Origin: RZZS01 sp964498755
GTDB taxonomy: Bacteria > Pseudomonadota > Alphaproteobacteria > Micavibrionales > Micavibrionaceae
Direction: 5' to 3'
DNA length: 33,933 nt
Assembly (NCBI GenBank): GCA_964498755.1
Contig: CAZCIB010000024.1
Span: 1-33,933 of the forward strand
Positions 1 through 7,669 of the stretch are shown one piece after another. The notes under the pieces were generated by a model that was given only the letters and a program-made list of their open reading frames with translations, made no database searches and was not told the DNA's origin. A program made the translations under genes and the position numbers. The first letter of the stretch is position 1, and every line of letters begins with the position of its first letter.

Positions 1-56
1 CAAGACGGCTTGCAAGGTATTGTTTTTATGAATAGAGTTTTGAGTCAGACTCTAAA

Positions 57-137
57 AAGTTTAAACTACAGAGGGCGCAGAGTTTTTTCAAGAGCTCAAG
101 TCTCTGCGCTCTCTGCGCGCTCTGTAGTTTTTAAAAA
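57..137. repeat. Dispersed hairpin repeat, copy 1
   Basis: The left arm at 63-82 contains CTACAGAG and GCGCAGAG. The right arm at 102-130 is its inverted counterpart with three CTCTGCGC/CTCTGTAG words. Together they form a long hairpin flanked by AAA/TTT. Two more copies of the same word pattern occur at 1461-1603 and 22258-22397. This copy has only two words in its left arm and is the most diverged. A shorter inverted repeat, TAGAGT...ACTCTA, lies just upstream near 33-54. There is no coding potential. The function is unknown; it could be a MITE-like or REP-like element. Confidence 0.75.
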
Positions 138-227
138 TGCGCGGGGCGCGGCTGCATAAAAGCTGGAGTTGATGGCGCATTCATTATTCACACCGCTATA
201 ACGCAATGCGCGGGAGGGGCTGCATAA
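136..227. repeat. Pair of 23-nt direct repeats
   Basis: The words at 136-159 and 205-227 share AATGCGCGGG, then GGCTGCATAA, with a few differences in the middle. They are separated by about 45 nt. They lie between repeat copy 1 and the pilin terminator, in DNA that shows no gene. They may be part of the extended dispersed element. Confidence 0.5.
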
Positions 228-245
228 GGATGACGCAGGCAAGGC

Positions 246-276
246 AAAAAAAGAGCCCGCGGGGGGACGCGGGCTC
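246..276 (-). terminator. Rho-independent terminator of the prepilin gene
   Basis: On the minus strand, GAGCCCGCG (276-268) and CGCGGGCTC (261-253) form a perfect 9-bp GC-rich stem around a six-base loop. A run of seven U (252-246) follows directly. It lies 33 nt past the prepilin stop codon, so it closes the prepilin transcript. Confidence 0.88.
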
Positions 277-309
277 TTTCGCTTTCCGGTTTGGGGAAAG
301 GAATGCTAA

Positions 310-1065
310 TTATTGCTGGATACGGATGTAAAGACCGCAGCCCGCAGGATTTTCTTGTTCATCATAGGTATCCGCGCCATCGTCACCGCCATCGCTGATG
401 CAACCTGCGTCACCGTCACCTGCCCCCTCAAATGCGACCACCGTGCCAGACGCAGGAGCACCATCATCAAGCTTTCTATCAATTCTAGCCGACTGCTGCG
501 CACCAATGAACCCTACATTGTCACCAGGTTCCAGTGTTACCGTCAAATAGTGACCGGCGCGTGAATTATCGGCAGCCGTGCCAGTCAAATCTCCTCCACC
601 CCAATAAGCAATCCTGTAACCACCGTCTAGCTCAGTTTCAGGCAAGAGGCTGCCAAAAGCGACTTCATCTGTAGATGTATCCACGCCCCCGATCAAATCT
701 GCAACGGCGAGGTGCACCCATGCCAAAACATTTTCTGTTGTGGCTTCACCCGCTGCCTCATCGGGATCCTGATCATCTATTCTTGAATTACTATTATTCG
801 GGCTATCAGCACAGACGTCAATATCATCACAATCCGGCAATCTGGTTGAAGCATCATCCATGTCGCCAGGCATTGCGTTGTATGAGTCACGGAAAGTTGT
901 AACAGCCGCGTCAATGCCCTTGACTTGCGTAACAGTTGCCGCGACTTCCGCGTTGGTAATCAGTTCCTGCCCTTTCAGGATCCCGCCGATCAACAGACCG
1001 ATGATGATCATGACAATGGCCAGTTCGACAAGGGTAAAACCCTTCTGGTCCTTTAAGTGTTTCAT
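310..1065 (-). CDS. Type IV prepilin (acidic, MSHA/T4-like major pilin candidate)
   Basis: The 251-residue precursor starts with a short basic leader and a class III cleavage site, KG-FTLVE (cut after Gly9, with Glu14 as the conserved Glu5 of the mature pilin). A hydrophobic helix follows at about 11-32. The region after it reads TFRDSYNAMPGDM, as in a prepilin family I know from several proteobacteria. The globular part is very rich in Asp and Gly and has four cysteines (79, 85, 222, 243). The last pair could close a C-terminal disulfide loop as in T4a pilins. PilD at 8962-9774 would process it and the machine upstream would assemble it. The ATG has a strong AGGAGG ribosome site 8 nt before it. 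This is the only pilin in the window, so it is probably the major subunit, although a minor pilin cannot be excluded. Confidence 0.85.
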   Translation of the reverse strand: MKHLKDQKGFTLVELAIVMIIIGLLIGGILKGQELITNAEVAATVTQVKGIDAAVTTFRDSYNAMPGDMDDASTRLPDCDDIDVCADSPNNSNSRIDDQDPDEAAGEATTENVLAWVHLAVADLIGGVDTSTDEVAFGSLLPETELDGGYRIAYWGGGDLTGTAADNSRAGHYLTVTLEPGDNVGFIGAQQSARIDRKLDDGAPASGTVVAFEGAGDGDAGCISDGGDDGADTYDEQENPAGCGLYIRIQQ

Positions 1066-1109
1066 ATTAAAGTCTCCTCCTACGAATGAAAGTTCATTTG
1101 GTTCGCGAG

Positions 1110-1138
1110 AATAAAAAAACTTATCCCCACCTTTTCAA
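1110..1138 (-). promoter_or_regulatory. Possible sigma-70 promoter of the prepilin gene
   Basis: On the minus strand there is a TTGAAA -35-like box (1138-1133), a 17-nt spacer and TTTATT (1115-1110). The start site would fall near 1103, giving a leader of about 40 nt that holds the AGGAGG site. The -10 match is moderate. The GG/GC pair of a sigma-54 promoter was not seen. Confidence 0.35.
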
Positions 1139-1139
1139 G

Positions 1140-1165
1140 TGTACGCGCATACGCGCATTTGTACA
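1140..1165. promoter_or_regulatory. Inverted repeat upstream of the prepilin promoter
   Basis: TGTAC (1140-1144) and GTACA (1161-1165) enclose a tandem ACGCGCAT word pair. The site ends immediately upstream of the putative -35 box, a usual place for an activator to bind. The binding protein is unknown. The AraC-type regulator at 1729-2796 is a neighbour and a candidate, by inference only. Confidence 0.35.
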
Positions 1166-1460
1166 GCTTTCCTTTTCCCAGATTGACGGAATAAGCTGAA
1201 TGGAATCTTAATGTTAGCCGTACGCGTTTCTTACAATTACAAACTGAGCAATCATTTTAATGAAATGAGGAGTTTGCGTAACAGAGTCAGCATGAATAGA
1301 GCATAGCCCTTAAAGCGAGACGGAAAATCCTTCGCTCTCTTTACCGCCAAGCGCGTCAGGATCGCCAAGAGCCTGGCGTACATGGCGATCTATAATGGAC
1401 CTAAATAATTAATATGCCACCCGCGCCGGCTTTTATGAAGTCACGCGGCAGTGCTTTTTT
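1166..1460. other. Non-coding stretch between prepilin and regulator genes
   Basis: No open frame of convincing character exists here on either strand. The only structure seen is a perfect inverted repeat, GATCGCCA (1360-1367) and TGGCGATC (1383-1390), with a 15-nt loop. It is directly followed by TATAAT (1391-1396), which has no -35 partner. Together with the repeat at 1461-1603, the gap between prepilin and AraC-type gene is about 660 nt. Confidence 0.5.
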
Positions 1461-1603
1461 TTAAACTACAGAGCGCGCAGAGTACGCAGAGAGTAAAGTC
1501 CTTAAAAAAAACTCTGCGCCCTCTGCGATCTCTGTAGTTTAAATTTTCTGGCGATAATCAGGCGCAAAAATGGATAATTATTAATTCAAACGACTATATA
1601 AAA
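1461..1603. repeat. Dispersed hairpin repeat, copy 2 (long form)
   Basis: The left arm at 1463-1492 has three 9-nt words (CTACAGAGC, GCGCAGAGT, ACGCAGAGA). The right arm at 1512-1543 is the inverted set ending CTCTGTAGTTT. The following 55 nt (TTTCTGGCGA, AATCAGG, GGATAATTATT, GACTATAT) are also conserved in copy 3 at 22258-22397, so the unit is about 140 bp and longer than the hairpin alone. No coding capacity was seen. Confidence 0.8.
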
Positions 1604-1673
1604 TCCGGACAAAGGGCGGCTCTTTTCAAAGCGCTCATGAATGCGCGAAAAATTATCGGCCAAGCTTTTCAGC

Positions 1674-1697
1674 AAAAAGAGCGGGGCTTCGCCCGGG
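1674..1697 (-). terminator. Weak terminator-like hairpin after the AraC-type gene
   Basis: On the minus strand a short GC hairpin (CGGGC, loop GAA, GCCCCG) is followed by CTTTTTGC. It lies about 32 nt past the regulator's stop codon. The stem is short and bulged, so the call is tentative. Confidence 0.35.
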
Positions 1698-1728
1698 ACG
1701 CCGCAGGTTGCGCGTGATCATGCACGCC

Positions 1729-2796
1729 CTACCCGGCCTTGCGGTAATCGCTCGGCGAGACGCCGGTTACGTCCTTGAAAACCCGGTTAAACGTCGCGAT
1801 AGAATTAAATCCGGTTTCTTCCGCAACAGTTGTCATTGCGGCGTCCGTCTGGGCAAGCATACGTTTCGCGTCCTCTACGCGATGCTCGTTGATGATTTGC
1901 GGAAAGGATTTCTGGAAATGCAGGTTGATAACCCTTGAAACAATCGTCTCGGAAACGTTCAGCTCTTTTGCCAGATCGGCCCGCGAATAGGCGGGCTCCT
2001 GATATACCTTGTCGAGCTCAAACAAATGCTCTATCCGCATGGCGAGTTCAATTTCTTCATTATTGAGAAAATCCTCGCCATTGCCTTTACCGCCGCTGCG
2101 AATTGTCTGCGGATAAAGACGAAGCAGAACCGTTGACGCAATGTAGGCAAGGCTGATCCCGAGAATGCCGCGAATCATCTGCGCATCGCCTGCGGCGATA
2201 ACCTGGCCCAGTCCGAAAAGCTCAAGAACGAGAAATGACACGGCCATAATATCAAGCGTTATAATCAGCCAGTACCGCTCCTTGCCGTTTTTCTGTATGC
2301 GTACGTTATTGAGCAAATCACGGCTCACCCATATTTCAAGCAAACTTAATGCGCCCGCAATCACCCCCGTCACAACCAGCCAGTCTTTGAAAGGCCGGCA
2401 GCCAAGTATGCCGTCCTGACACTCTGACTCCGCGCCCGCCATAATCCAGCTTATCGCCAGCGCAAGCGGTATTAAAAGAAGCACGAGAAAATGCCTCGGG
2501 CTGGGCGGCTTTGTAATGCTGGCGACCTGTATGATCAGCAGGACGCTCAGCGGCGGGATAACATACCAGAACCCCCATTGCAGAAGGAGATAACATTCGA
2601 AACCTGAGCCAATAAAACGCGCGGCGAGATCAAGAAACAAGGCCAGAGCCAGCACGACAAAGTACGCCAGAGGCAGTATTTCGAGGCTGAAATAACGCAT
2701 CCGGAACGCAATGTATACGGAGATATAAAGACACTGCGCGATGCCCAGCAGCAGGACAATCTCGCCTATCTCAAATTCCATCGAAGAAATATTCAT
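1729..2796 (-). CDS. Membrane-embedded AraC-family transcriptional regulator (7-TM + HTH)
   Basis: This 355-residue protein has about seven hydrophobic helices (roughly 10-31, 40-61, 75-93, 102-121, 139-157, 175-198, 205-227). A cytoplasmic AraC/XylS DNA-binding domain follows at about 255-353. Both helix-turn-helices are visible: the first around SRADLAKELNVSETIVSRVI (271-290), the second around MTTVAEETGF to FNRVFKDVTG, ending in the family motif GVSPSDYRK. Such proteins link a membrane signal to transcription without a kinase; the signal here is unknown. It follows the 2828-3541 gene by 31 nt on the same strand, so it is probably the distal gene of the permease transcript. Its target could be the prepilin promoter just downstream, which is inference. 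The ribosome site is weak. Confidence 0.85.
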   Translation of the reverse strand: MNISSMEFEIGEIVLLLGIAQCLYISVYIAFRMRYFSLEILPLAYFVVLALALFLDLAARFIGSGFECYLLLQWGFWYVIPPLSVLLIIQVASITKPPSPRHFLVLLLIPLALAISWIMAGAESECQDGILGCRPFKDWLVVTGVIAGALSLLEIWVSRDLLNNVRIQKNGKERYWLIITLDIMAVSFLVLELFGLGQVIAAGDAQMIRGILGISLAYIASTVLLRLYPQTIRSGGKGNGEDFLNNEEIELAMRIEHLFELDKVYQEPAYSRADLAKELNVSETIVSRVINLHFQKSFPQIINEHRVEDAKRMLAQTDAAMTTVAEETGFNSIATFNRVFKDVTGVSPSDYRKAG

Positions 2797-2827
2797 TCGA
2801 TCTACTCTATGCTATTTCCCGTTGATG

Positions 2828-3541
2828 TTACCTGCCCGCGCAAAGCGGATCCAGCTTCGCTTCCGCAGGAGTCAGTATATCTTCACAAATATAAGCGAGG
2901 ACATGGTTAACTTCATTGGGATGCATTTCTTCCGCGCTGCTTTGCAACAGGGAAATCATAAGATTATAGGCCATCTCTTTTTCGCCCTGCGCCGTGAGAA
3001 CAATTGCGGGCATCATATCCGTCCAGGCCGGCAGGCCTTCCGCAGGATGGGCGGCCAGCTTCAGGGCGATTTCGTGCGCGCGATCGAGATCCTTCATGCC
3101 GTGGCGCGCCATGGTGACGGCGTGCCATAGCCAGTGCCACTTCACGCCATAAGTTCTCTGCCCTGCGAATTCAAGGTAATCAACGACATGCGCAAGGTCT
3201 TCCGGGTCTTGCGAGGAGCCAAAGTAATGAGCGGCCAGCCGCGGCATAAATTCAGAAACGGGATCCAGACTGTCGGCAAGGAAGAACCAGTTTTTCAGCT
3301 CTTCATAATCATATTCCGTCAAGGGCGTCGAACGCCCGCCAATATCCCCGATATTCTGAAGCATCAGACCAATGGAACGGTAAGCGAGCTGATCGTCGCC
3401 AAGAGCCATAACGCCTGCGCCGTCTTCCGGCGCGGGCGGCACATTCGTCCATTCCGCGCGCAGGTCGCGGGCATAGGTCCAGAATGCGAGGTTCGTCAGA
3501 CAGGCAATCGCGAAAAGAAGGTAAATTGCTTTTTTGCTCAT
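2828..3541 (-). CDS. Membrane-anchored protein of unknown function beside the ABC permease
   Basis: I do not recognise this 237-residue protein. It has one N-terminal transmembrane segment (about 4-21), then REWTNVPPAP, and a soluble helical part of about 200 residues. The helical part has repeat-like features (DLDRAHEIALKLAAHP, EKEMAYNLMISLLQSS) suggesting a divergent TPR or alpha-solenoid fold facing the periplasm. Its ATG lies 2 nt past the stop of the ABC permease (TAA-CG-ATG), so the two are surely co-translated. That pairing suggests an accessory factor of the transporter, in the position that PilG takes beside PilH/PilI in Myxococcus. I see no sequence proof of PilG homology. Confidence 0.6.
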   Translation of the reverse strand: MSKKAIYLLFAIACLTNLAFWTYARDLRAEWTNVPPAPEDGAGVMALGDDQLAYRSIGLMLQNIGDIGGRSTPLTEYDYEELKNWFFLADSLDPVSEFMPRLAAHYFGSSQDPEDLAHVVDYLEFAGQRTYGVKWHWLWHAVTMARHGMKDLDRAHEIALKLAAHPAEGLPAWTDMMPAIVLTAQGEKEMAYNLMISLLQSSAEEMHPNEVNHVLAYICEDILTPAEAKLDPLCAGR

Positions 3542-3543
3542 CG

Positions 3544-4305
3544 TTAGAACTGCTTGCGCACGAGATCGACTATAGAGGCCAGAACAACCAGAAATACGAA
3601 GACCAGGCCCTGCGCGACGACAAAAAGTACGTCGGACAACGCAACTTCGCCGTAAACCAGCCAGCTGCTCTGGGCCATTAAATCAAGACGCGGCACGATA
3701 ATCGAAATGATGTTCATCAGAACCGCCAAAACTTCCATGATCTCGACGCCGCCCGTCGCTTCCGCCGTACCCAGCAATTGCCCGATCATGCGGGCCAGAA
3801 CGTAAAAAGCCAACGTGACGATTGCGCCCGCTGGCGCGCTCGGCAAAACCATGGAGAAGAACAAAGCGACGTTGACCATGACCGTATATTCAACAAGCAG
3901 GCTCAGCGCCCAGAGCAGATGGGCTTCGCTGAAATAATCGATTGAAGCGGCAAGAACAATTCCCGAGACAAGCCCGCCTATCAGCAACGCCAGAATAGAA
4001 AAGGCCGCCGCATGCGAAACGATATAGGAGACCCGGCTCACGGGCCTTGAAAGCTGGTACTCAACGTCCTTGGTGTCAAAGGCGCGGCGGATGTAGAAAA
4101 TCACGAACATCACAAGGCCGAGAGCTCCGGCAATGCGCAGGCTTGAGGATAAAAAAACAAAGGCGAACTGGTCTTTCTCCGTTACCGCCGAGGAACCGAG
4201 AAACATCGAAATGCTCAGTGCGACGACAAGAATAAAGAAAAAGGACAATATGATCCTGTCCCGCACGGCGGCTTTCAGAACGTATGAAACAAGGGTCGGT
4301 GACAT
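3544..4305 (-). CDS. ABC-2-type transporter permease, pilus-locus associated (PilI-like)
   Basis: This 253-residue integral membrane protein has about six helices (18-36, 56-73, 95-120, 132-154, 158-175, 226-246). Its cytoplasmic loop DVEYQLSRPVSRVSYIVSH resembles the coupling region of ABC-2 permeases. There is no ATPase next to it. The only ABC ATPase in the window lies at 11045-11791 in the same pilus block and is the natural partner. In Myxococcus xanthus the PilG-PilH-PilI ABC proteins are needed for pilus assembly, which makes a similar role here plausible. It is followed 2 nt later by the unknown protein at 2828-3541. The substrate cannot be told from sequence. Confidence 0.75.
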   Translation of the reverse strand: MSPTLVSYVLKAAVRDRIILSFFFILVVALSISMFLGSSAVTEKDQFAFVFLSSSLRIAGALGLVMFVIFYIRRAFDTKDVEYQLSRPVSRVSYIVSHAAAFSILALLIGGLVSGIVLAASIDYFSEAHLLWALSLLVEYTVMVNVALFFSMVLPSAPAGAIVTLAFYVLARMIGQLLGTAEATGGVEIMEVLAVLMNIISIIVPRLDLMAQSSWLVYGEVALSDVLFVVAQGLVFVFLVVLASIVDLVRKQF

Positions 4306-4434
4306 AAAGTATCTTTCGATTCTTGTTTATTGCCTATGTAAAAATCCACTGAGCTGTCATCACGACAGAAGCGACGAAGACGCAAAGTGGAGAGATCTGA
4401 TCAGCTACACATCTTACGCGGAGTTCTCGACTTC

Positions 4435-4460
4435 GCCCGCCCCTGCTAACAGGCGCGGGC
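4435..4460 (-). terminator. Stable hairpin after the secretin gene, without U-run
   Basis: GCCCGC (4435-4440) pairs with GCGGGC (4455-4460), and CCTG (4442-4445) pairs with CAGG (4450-4453), around a CTAA loop with one C-C mismatch. It lies 40-65 nt past the secretin stop codon. With no U-run it is more likely an mRNA-stabilising or processing hairpin, or part of a Rho-dependent end, than an intrinsic terminator. Confidence 0.4.
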
Positions 4461-4499
4461 TGTGCTCGAAAAGACACAGGAAAGACGCGTCCTCAAAAA

Positions 4500-6353
4500 C
4501 TACAATCTCGACGGTCTGCGGTCCTGCGCAAACGTACGGTACAGGTCCTTGTCCGTCGGATCGGCCAGAGCGTCATCGACGATTGTCGCCTTCAGGAAGA
4601 TCACAAGCTCCGTTTTACGGATTTCATCACGCTGGCTGCGGAACAATCCGCCGAGGATCGGCGTTTCGCCAAGAATGGGCACCGCGTTCTGGCCGGATTC
4701 GTAACGGTCCTGCATCAGGCCGCCCATAATAACCATCTGTCCTGACGACATTTTGATAACCGAGTCGATCTCCTGTACGTTGAGTTCCGGGATCAGGTTT
4801 TCAACGCCAACCCCAAAACTGGCGACGGCCGGGTCGCTTTTGAAGTTGACGATGCGCGTGATCGTCGGACGTACGGCAAGTGAAATCTTGTTGCTGTCCG
4901 AATTAATGGAAGGCTGCACATTGATAAGAACGCCTTCCGGAACATTCTTGATTTCGCTGTCGATTTCGGTCGTGACAACGCCTTCATCGTTGGTCTGGTC
5001 AACGTCAATCTCGAAATAAACGACATTCGTGGCGACGTTCAGCACTGCCGCCTGGTTGTTCTGAACGGTCAGGCGCGGACTTGCCAGCGCGCGTACCGTA
5101 CCAAAGCGCGAAATCGCCTCGACAAATGCATTCACATCACTGCCAGAATAGCCCAGGAAAAAACTAGCTCCAGGAGCCACGTTAGGCTCTAGAACCGGAA
5201 CAACGTTAGGAAGCTGCTCAAAAACGCCATCCACATCGAGATCAAGTCCAAGATTCGTCCTGCCGTCTACTTCTAAGCCTAAACCAAGCTCTCCGCCAAA
5301 GAATGCCGTATTCCAGTCTATCCCGGTCGCAAATTCATCGTTCAGAGAAACCTCAAGCACTTTTGCCTCGATCAAAACCTGTGACGAGACGGATGTTCTG
5401 AGCGTCTCAAGATAATCTTGCACTTCTCTGTGCTGCTCCTGCGTGGCGTAAACATTCACGATACCGGCCTGCTTGTTCACGGAGAACGAGGCCGAGACAT
5501 CTCCTGCGCCTTCGCCAACGGGCGCGCCATCTACAGGCAGGGAATCAACGCGCAGGACCGCGCTTGGCGCCGCCGGCGCGGCGCCCTCTCCGTTCTCTCC
5601 TTCAACCGCAGGAGCCGTCGCCGCAACGGGCGCGTCCTGTTCGACCGCCGTAATGCGGGGATCCGCGCTTGTCCGCAGCTGACCAGCTTCACGGCTTACG
5701 CCCAGTATCTGCGTCAGGTTTTCAGACAGCTCCAGCCAGAAATCCGCGACGCCTTCATTCCCGGCTGAGAAATTAGAGCCCGTATCCGCGCCGTCCCCGG
5801 AGACGACGGCGATGTTGTTGCTGATTTCGCCGGACGTCGTGCGGATCATGTTGAGGTAATCGATCTTGTAGGTCTTCAGATACGGCGTATCAAGCTCGAC
5901 GCGCAGCATATCGTCCTTGAACTTGTAGCGCAGCCCGGCCATGTCGGCGATGCGATCGACCACGACGTCAAAGGGGCGGTTGCGCGCGGTAAAGATCACA
6001 GAGCCCTGAATGCGGGGATCAAGTTCGATATCATAGTCCGCCTGCGCAGCCAGCTCATAGAACACGTCGCGCAGCGGCACGGTCTGGTTCACCGAAATGG
6101 AAACCAGAGGCATCGGCCTTAAATCATCGCTGACCGGCGCAACGTAGGACATCAACGGGGGGATATCATCGCCGGACTCGCTTTCGGAAGGTAATTCAGG
6201 ATCTCTTGGCGCAAGCGCGTCCCTGAAATCCTGAACCTCCATATTGGCCGCGCGATCAACCTTGAGCTGATTTTGCGTCAGCTCGCAGCCCGCCAGCGAT
6301 AGCATCGCGGCTGCAAATATAAATAAAACCGGCATTGTAAAAGCCTTGCGCAT
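4500..6353 (-). CDS. mshL: Pilus outer-membrane secretin lipoprotein, MshL family
   Basis: This is the outer-membrane pore through which the pilus leaves the cell. I start it at the ATG at 6353, giving 617 residues. There a GGGGG site lies 8 nt upstream and the protein opens with a lipoprotein signal, MRKAFTMPVLFIF to LSLAGC (lipidated Cys23). The longer frame to 6485 adds 44 residues without family character. An STN/N0-like domain (SVNQTVPLRDVFYELAAQA) follows, then N1-like repeats interrupted by an Ala/Pro/Glu-rich linker. The C-terminal secretin domain has ALASPRLTVQNNQAAVL and ends with the signature VPILGETPILGGLFRS. Lipidation and the lack of AMIN domains favour MshL over PilQ. No separate pilotin was seen. 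A 174-nt gap separates it from pilU, so it may have its own promoter. Confidence 0.88.
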   Translation of the reverse strand: MRKAFTMPVLFIFAAAMLSLAGCELTQNQLKVDRAANMEVQDFRDALAPRDPELPSESESGDDIPPLMSYVAPVSDDLRPMPLVSISVNQTVPLRDVFYELAAQADYDIELDPRIQGSVIFTARNRPFDVVVDRIADMAGLRYKFKDDMLRVELDTPYLKTYKIDYLNMIRTTSGEISNNIAVVSGDGADTGSNFSAGNEGVADFWLELSENLTQILGVSREAGQLRTSADPRITAVEQDAPVAATAPAVEGENGEGAAPAAPSAVLRVDSLPVDGAPVGEGAGDVSASFSVNKQAGIVNVYATQEQHREVQDYLETLRTSVSSQVLIEAKVLEVSLNDEFATGIDWNTAFFGGELGLGLEVDGRTNLGLDLDVDGVFEQLPNVVPVLEPNVAPGASFFLGYSGSDVNAFVEAISRFGTVRALASPRLTVQNNQAAVLNVATNVVYFEIDVDQTNDEGVVTTEIDSEIKNVPEGVLINVQPSINSDSNKISLAVRPTITRIVNFKSDPAVASFGVGVENLIPELNVQEIDSVIKMSSGQMVIMGGLMQDRYESGQNAVPILGETPILGGLFRSQRDEIRKTELVIFLKATIVDDALADPTDKDLYRTFAQDRRPSRL

Positions 6354-6527
6354 TGTTCTATTCCCCCATCTCGTATCAGGCATCGTCGCGGAGTGGCTGT
6401 TTCTGGCGTGTGATTCGCCCCTATGTGAAGTTTGGGACGGAAAGATCATAAGATCAAGATAAAGGTTTTTCATGTGATTATCCAATGTTTTTTCATGACT
6501 CTGGAAATGCTTTACAGGCTGCCTTGT

Positions 6528-7667
6528 TTAATCCGAAATAAGCAAAGATGACGTGTCCATGGATTTGAAAGCGCCCTCGCCCCCCTTTCCAAGCTTCAAC
6601 TGCTGTATCTTGACTTTCATATCGCTTTGCTGGTCCGACTGCGTGATCGCCATATCTTCCGAAATAAGACCGCTCTCGAACATTTTAAGAAGCGATTGGT
6701 CAAAGGTCTGCATGCCCGCCGAATTGTTCTGTTCCATAACCTCGCGCAACTTGGAAATTTCGCCGTGGAAAATCAGCTCCCGCACCAGCCCCTGATTGAG
6801 CAGGATTTCAAGAGCCGGCACCATGGAGCCCTGCTGGCTCGCAAGAAGACGTTGCGAAACAATCGCTTTAAGATTCAGCGACAGGTTCAGCCGGACTTGC
6901 GTATGCTGATCCTCCGGAAACAGGTTCACTATCCGCTCAATCGCCTGATACGCGTTATTCGTATGGATTGTGGCAAGACACAAATGGCCGGTCTCGGAAG
7001 CGGTTAGAGCCTGCTCCATGACCTCCCGGTCCCGGATTTCCCCGACCAGAATAACATCGGGACGCTGGCGCAGGGCGTTTTTAAGCGCAATAGCGAAAGA
7101 ATCGGTATCAACGCCGACCTCGCGCTGGGTCACAATGCTTTTTTTATGCTCGTGATAATATTCGATCGGGTCTTCGATCGTTATGATGTGCCCGTCCTCG
7201 TTATTGTTGCGATGATCTATCATTGCGGCGAGCGTTGTCGATTTCCCGGAACCCGTCATTCCCGTGACAAGGACCAGCCCGCGTCTCTCCATAGCCAGAT
7301 TCGATAAAGACGATGGCAGGTTCAAATCTTCAAAACTTGGAATTTTTGAAATAATGCGGCGGATCACAAGCGCAGGAAACTGCCGTTGCTGCAATACATT
7401 GACCCTGAAACGGCCGTACTTTCCCATATCGAGCGCAGTATTCAGTTCCTGATGCGCTTCAAAATCACGCTTCTGCCTGTTTGTCAGGACCGAATTAATA
7501 ATCTCCGTAATTTCATCCAGGGTAAGGTTTTCATCGCGAAGCTTCTTAAGGGCCCCTTCAATTCTAAGCGAAGGCGGATAACCTACGGTCAGATACAGAT
7601 CGCTTGCGCCATAGGCGTTCATGGCGTTGAAAAATTTTAAAACTGTCGGTTCCCGGGCTGCTTCCAT
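6528..7667 (-). CDS. pilU: PilU-like pilus retraction ATPase
   Basis: This 379-residue protein is a hexameric cytoplasmic ATPase of the PilT/GspE superfamily. Walker A is GMTGSGKS (136-143), the Asp box is IITIEDPIEYY (161-171) and Walker B is DVILVGEIRD (204-213). The His box is TGHLCLATIHTN. The C-terminal helix reads LVRELIFHGEISKLREVMEQ, with PilU-like ending MQTFDQSLLKMFESGLI, rather than the AIRNLIRE helix of PilT. In known systems PilU assists PilT-driven retraction under load. It starts 2 nt after the pilT stop codon, so the two are translationally linked. Confidence 0.88.
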   Translation of the reverse strand: MEAAREPTVLKFFNAMNAYGASDLYLTVGYPPSLRIEGALKKLRDENLTLDEITEIINSVLTNRQKRDFEAHQELNTALDMGKYGRFRVNVLQQRQFPALVIRRIISKIPSFEDLNLPSSLSNLAMERRGLVLVTGMTGSGKSTTLAAMIDHRNNNEDGHIITIEDPIEYYHEHKKSIVTQREVGVDTDSFAIALKNALRQRPDVILVGEIRDREVMEQALTASETGHLCLATIHTNNAYQAIERIVNLFPEDQHTQVRLNLSLNLKAIVSQRLLASQQGSMVPALEILLNQGLVRELIFHGEISKLREVMEQNNSAGMQTFDQSLLKMFESGLISEDMAITQSDQQSDMKVKIQQLKLGKGGEGAFKSMDTSSLLISD

Positions 7668-7669
7668 TT

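Noticed and set aside
1360..1410. TATAAT after an inverted repeat, possibly a small-RNA promoter running into repeat copy 2
   Set aside because: No -35 box at the proper distance and no clear terminator; one consensus hexamer is too little.
4133..4729. 198-residue plus-strand frame over the permease start and the gap
   Set aside because: Composition is typical of noncoding reading; it overlaps two supported minus-strand genes and the 4435-4460 hairpin.
6354..6485. Longer start of the secretin gene
   Set aside because: The lipoprotein signal and ribosome site lie at 6353; the added part would bury the signal peptide.
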